Positions 61,967 through 64,000 of a stretch of DNA of 64,000 nucleotides are shown here, in pieces. The stretch lies in the NCBI RefSeq assembly GCF_945956965.1, contig NZ_CAMFJS010000016.1:44066-108065 (forward strand). The letters run 5' to 3'. Below the pieces are notes generated by a model. The model was given only the letters and a program-made list of their open reading frames with translations, did no database searches and was not told the DNA's origin. The DNA is from an uncultured Roseateles sp. (GTDB lineage Bacteria; Pseudomonadota; Gammaproteobacteria; Burkholderiales; Burkholderiaceae_C). The translations under genes were made by a program, and so were the position numbers. The first letter of the stretch is position 1; every line of letters starts with the position of its first letter.

Positions 61967-63751
61967 ATGAGCTTCCAGGTCTTTGGCATTCCGGTTTCGC
62001 GTGGTGTGGCCATTGGCCGCGCCGTTTTGGTCACGTCCAGCCGCATGGACGTCGCCCACTATTTCATTGCCGACGATCAGGTCGAGGCCGAGATCAAGCG
62101 CGCCATGCGAGGCCGCGACGAAGTGGCGCAGGAATTGGAGGCGCTCAAACAGGATCTGCCTGCCGACGCGCCGCATGAACTGGCGGCTCTGCTTGATGTG
62201 CACCTGATGCTTTTGCACGATGAAGCCCTGGTGGGTGCTACTCGCCAGTGGATCACCGAGCGGCATTACAACGCCGAGTGGGCATTGTCCGCGCAACTGG
62301 AAGTCTTGGCGCGTCAGTTCGACGAGATGGAAGACGACTATCTGCGCGAACGCAAGGCTGACCTGGAGCAGGTGGTTGAGCGCGTCTTGAGTGCTTTAGC
62401 GCGTGAGCAAGGCCAGGCGCCGACGGATGCGGCCAGTGTGGTGCAGCGGGATTTTGCTGGCGAAGATCCTTTGTTGCTGGTGGCCGCCGATATTGCGCCG
62501 GCCGACATGATGCAGTTCAAGCGCAGTGTGTTCCATGGTTTCATCACCGACATCGGTGGCCGCACCTCGCATACCGCCATCGTGGCGCGCAGCATGGACA
62601 TTCCGGCCATCGTCGGCACCCGCGAAGCGTCGCGCCTGATTCGTCAGGATGACTGGGTCATCATTGATGGTGATGCTGGCGCCGTGATCGTCAATCCATC
62701 TCCCATCATGTTGGAGGAGTACCGCTTCCGCCAACGCCAGAGTGAATTGGAGCGTGCACGCTTGGCCCGCCTGCGCCATACCCCGGCGGTGACGCTGGAT
62801 GGCGAGAGGGTAGAGTTGCACGCCAATATTGAACTGCCTGCCGATGCCGTGGGCGCGGTTGAAGTGGGGGCCACAGGGGTGGGCCTGTTCCGTAGCGAGT
62901 TCTTATTCATGAATCGCGGCGGCGAGTTGCCCAGCGAGGAGGAGCAATTCCTTGCCTACCGTGCCGCGGTGGAAGCCATGCGCGGCATGCCGGTGACTAT
63001 CCGCACGGTCGATGTGGGGGCTGATAAGCCTTTGGATCGCATGAGCGCTAGCGAGTTGCGTCATGAACATGTGTTGAACCCCGCAATGGGCTTGCGCGCC
63101 ATTCGCTGGAGCTTGGCTGAGCCCAGCATGTTCCGCCAGCAACTGCGGGCGATTTACCGGGCGAGTGCTTTTGGCAAGGTGCGCTTGCTGATTCCCATGG
63201 TGGCGCATCTGAGCGAAGTGCGGCAGATTCTGGAATCGATCAAGAAGGTGCAGCAGCAGCTGACCGATGCGGGCCGCGCCTACACCAAGGTCGAGCTGGG
63301 CGTGATGATCGAGATTCCCGCTGCCGCTGTCATGCTGCCGCTGCTGCTTCCGCATGTGGACTTTGTATCCATCGGCACCAATGATTTGATTCAGTACACC
63401 CTGGCCATTGACCGTGCTGATGAAGCAGTAGCGCATTTGTATGACCCTTGGCATCCGGCGGTGCTGCATTTGTTGGCGCACTCCATCAGCCAGGCCCGCG
63501 CGGCGGGGAAGTCGGTCAGTGTCTGCGGTGAAATGGCTGGCGACCCGCTTTTCACGGATCTATTGCTCGCGATGGGGCTGCGCAGCTTTTCCATGCATCC
63601 CTCGCAGATTCCCTCGGTCAAGCAACGTGTGCTGCGTGCCGATGCCAGTCGCTTGGCGCGCGTATTGCCGGACTTGCTGACGAGCGAGGATCCTCAGCGC
63701 GATGCCGAATTGGCATTCAGCCTTCAAAAGTCAGCAGCCGTGAAGCACTAA
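61967..63751 (+). CDS. ptsI: PTS enzyme I (PEP:protein phosphotransferase)
   Basis: Enzyme I (594 aa) takes phosphate from PEP to HPr. His202 in GGRTSHTAIVARSMDIPA is the phosphorylation site. The C-terminal PEP-binding half has GATGVGLFRSEFLFMNR, EMKPMMPMV-type segment (VRLLIPMVAHLSEV), MIEIPAAAVMLPLLLP, FVSIGTNDLIQYTLAIDR and the catalytic Cys in VSVCGEMAGDP. It is separated from ptsH by a minus-strand gene and seems to have its own promoter. The next 249 bp contain no gene. Confidence 0.96.
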   Translation: MSFQVFGIPVSRGVAIGRAVLVTSSRMDVAHYFIADDQVEAEIKRAMRGRDEVAQELEALKQDLPADAPHELAALLDVHLMLLHDEALVGATRQWITERHYNAEWALSAQLEVLARQFDEMEDDYLRERKADLEQVVERVLSALAREQGQAPTDAASVVQRDFAGEDPLLLVAADIAPADMMQFKRSVFHGFITDIGGRTSHTAIVARSMDIPAIVGTREASRLIRQDDWVIIDGDAGAVIVNPSPIMLEEYRFRQRQSELERARLARLRHTPAVTLDGERVELHANIELPADAVGAVEVGATGVGLFRSEFLFMNRGGELPSEEEQFLAYRAAVEAMRGMPVTIRTVDVGADKPLDRMSASELRHEHVLNPAMGLRAIRWSLAEPSMFRQQLRAIYRASAFGKVRLLIPMVAHLSEVRQILESIKKVQQQLTDAGRAYTKVELGVMIEIPAAAVMLPLLLPHVDFVSIGTNDLIQYTLAIDRADEAVAHLYDPWHPAVLHLLAHSISQARAAGKSVSVCGEMAGDPLFTDLLLAMGLRSFSMHPSQIPSVKQRVLRADASRLARVLPDLLTSEDPQRDAELAFSLQKSAAVKH

Positions 63752-64000
63752 GGGTCAAGAGGCGTTGCGCTTCGCGATGCTCGGACCGGGCTTGCGGGCC
63801 GGGCAACAGTTTCCGCGTTGCTCATTGAATAGGTCGCGTGGCTCGGCGCGCTAATTTTTGTCGGCGCCTGCTGATTGTCTTGCGACCCTCAAAATTCCTG
63901 TGCTACAGTAGAGGGCTTCGCTACAGGGAAGTTTGCTTCGACATAGAAGCAGTGCTGAATGAGAATTCAGTTTTGTAGCGTGAAGTGAGAGCGTTGAAAA
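63752..64000 (+). other. Intergenic end of window: promoter plus structured leader
   Basis: No protein frame is seen. After the promoter at 63880-63909 the RNA would be highly structured: CTTCGCTACA near 63916 pairs with TGTAGCGTGAAG near 63974-63985, enclosing CTGAAT/ATTCAG and TTGCTTC/GAAGCAG hairpins. This is the usual look of an rRNA or tRNA operon leader, whose genes would lie just beyond the window. Confidence 0.5.
63880..63909 (+). promoter_or_regulatory. Strong promoter at window end, probably for a stable-RNA operon
   Basis: TTGCGA (63880-63885) and an extended TGC-TACAGT (63904-63909) are 18 bp apart. GCTTCG begins 6 nt after the -10, as in the rpsL, rplC and rplN promoters. Confidence 0.65.

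Overview
The window comes from a beta-proteobacterium of the order Burkholderiales, probably the Rubrivivax/Leptothrix/Roseateles side of the order; the genus cannot be fixed by eye. The reasons are the unbroken rpoBC - str - S10 - spc - alpha order, infA sitting between secY and rpmJ, zinc-free S4 and S14, a PEP-CTERM surface protein, a dacC-dat-ybeD-lipB-lipA block, and an EIIA-Man/HPr/EI regulatory PTS. GC content is high throughout. The ribosomal half uses visibly more CGT/GGT-type codons than the accessory half.

Layout. 1-28030 is the transcription/translation core: rpoB (5' end outside the window), rpoC, an inserted PIN-domain gene on the other strand, rpsL-rpsG-fusA-tuf-rpsJ, rplC to rpsQ, an inserted peroxiredoxin, rplN to rpsK, then rpsD-rpoA-rplQ. 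Strong terminators or promoters split this cluster into at least four units. 28239-30394 holds dsbD and two identical initiator tRNAs. 30395-34345 is an accessory patch: a gene-poor stretch with 11-bp-spaced GTGCCC repeats and a possible integrase scar, then a large repeat-built PEP-CTERM protein. 34346-39138 holds a PfkB sugar kinase and a NemR-controlled detoxification cluster (nemR, yqhD-like aldehyde reductase, curA-like reductase, DJ-1/PfpI protein) with two matching operators. 39272-48528 holds a Tat-exported GH109 glycosidase-like protein, ruvAB, a NarL-type two-component pair, phoH-ybeY, a CorA-type transporter and hemB. 48529-63751 holds a hemJ-like gene, a VanZ protein, a thioredoxin-like ferredoxin, a hydrolase, the dacC-dat-ybeD-lipB-lipA block, a TlpA thioredoxin, a degenerate sensor-kinase protein, a CoA-transferase, a lipoprotein, and EIIA-HPr-EI with an OlsB-like acyltransferase between them on the other strand. 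The window ends in a strong promoter and a structured leader, probably of a stable-RNA operon.

Two promoter patterns recur. About ten non-ribosomal genes have a -10-like hexamer ending exactly 6-7 nt before the ATG, with no Shine-Dalgarno, as expected for leaderless mRNAs. The promoters for rpsL, rplC, rplN and the terminal leader share an 18-bp spacer and a GCT placed so that transcription should start on a C followed by pyrimidines. No insertion sequence, CRISPR array or intact prophage gene was seen.
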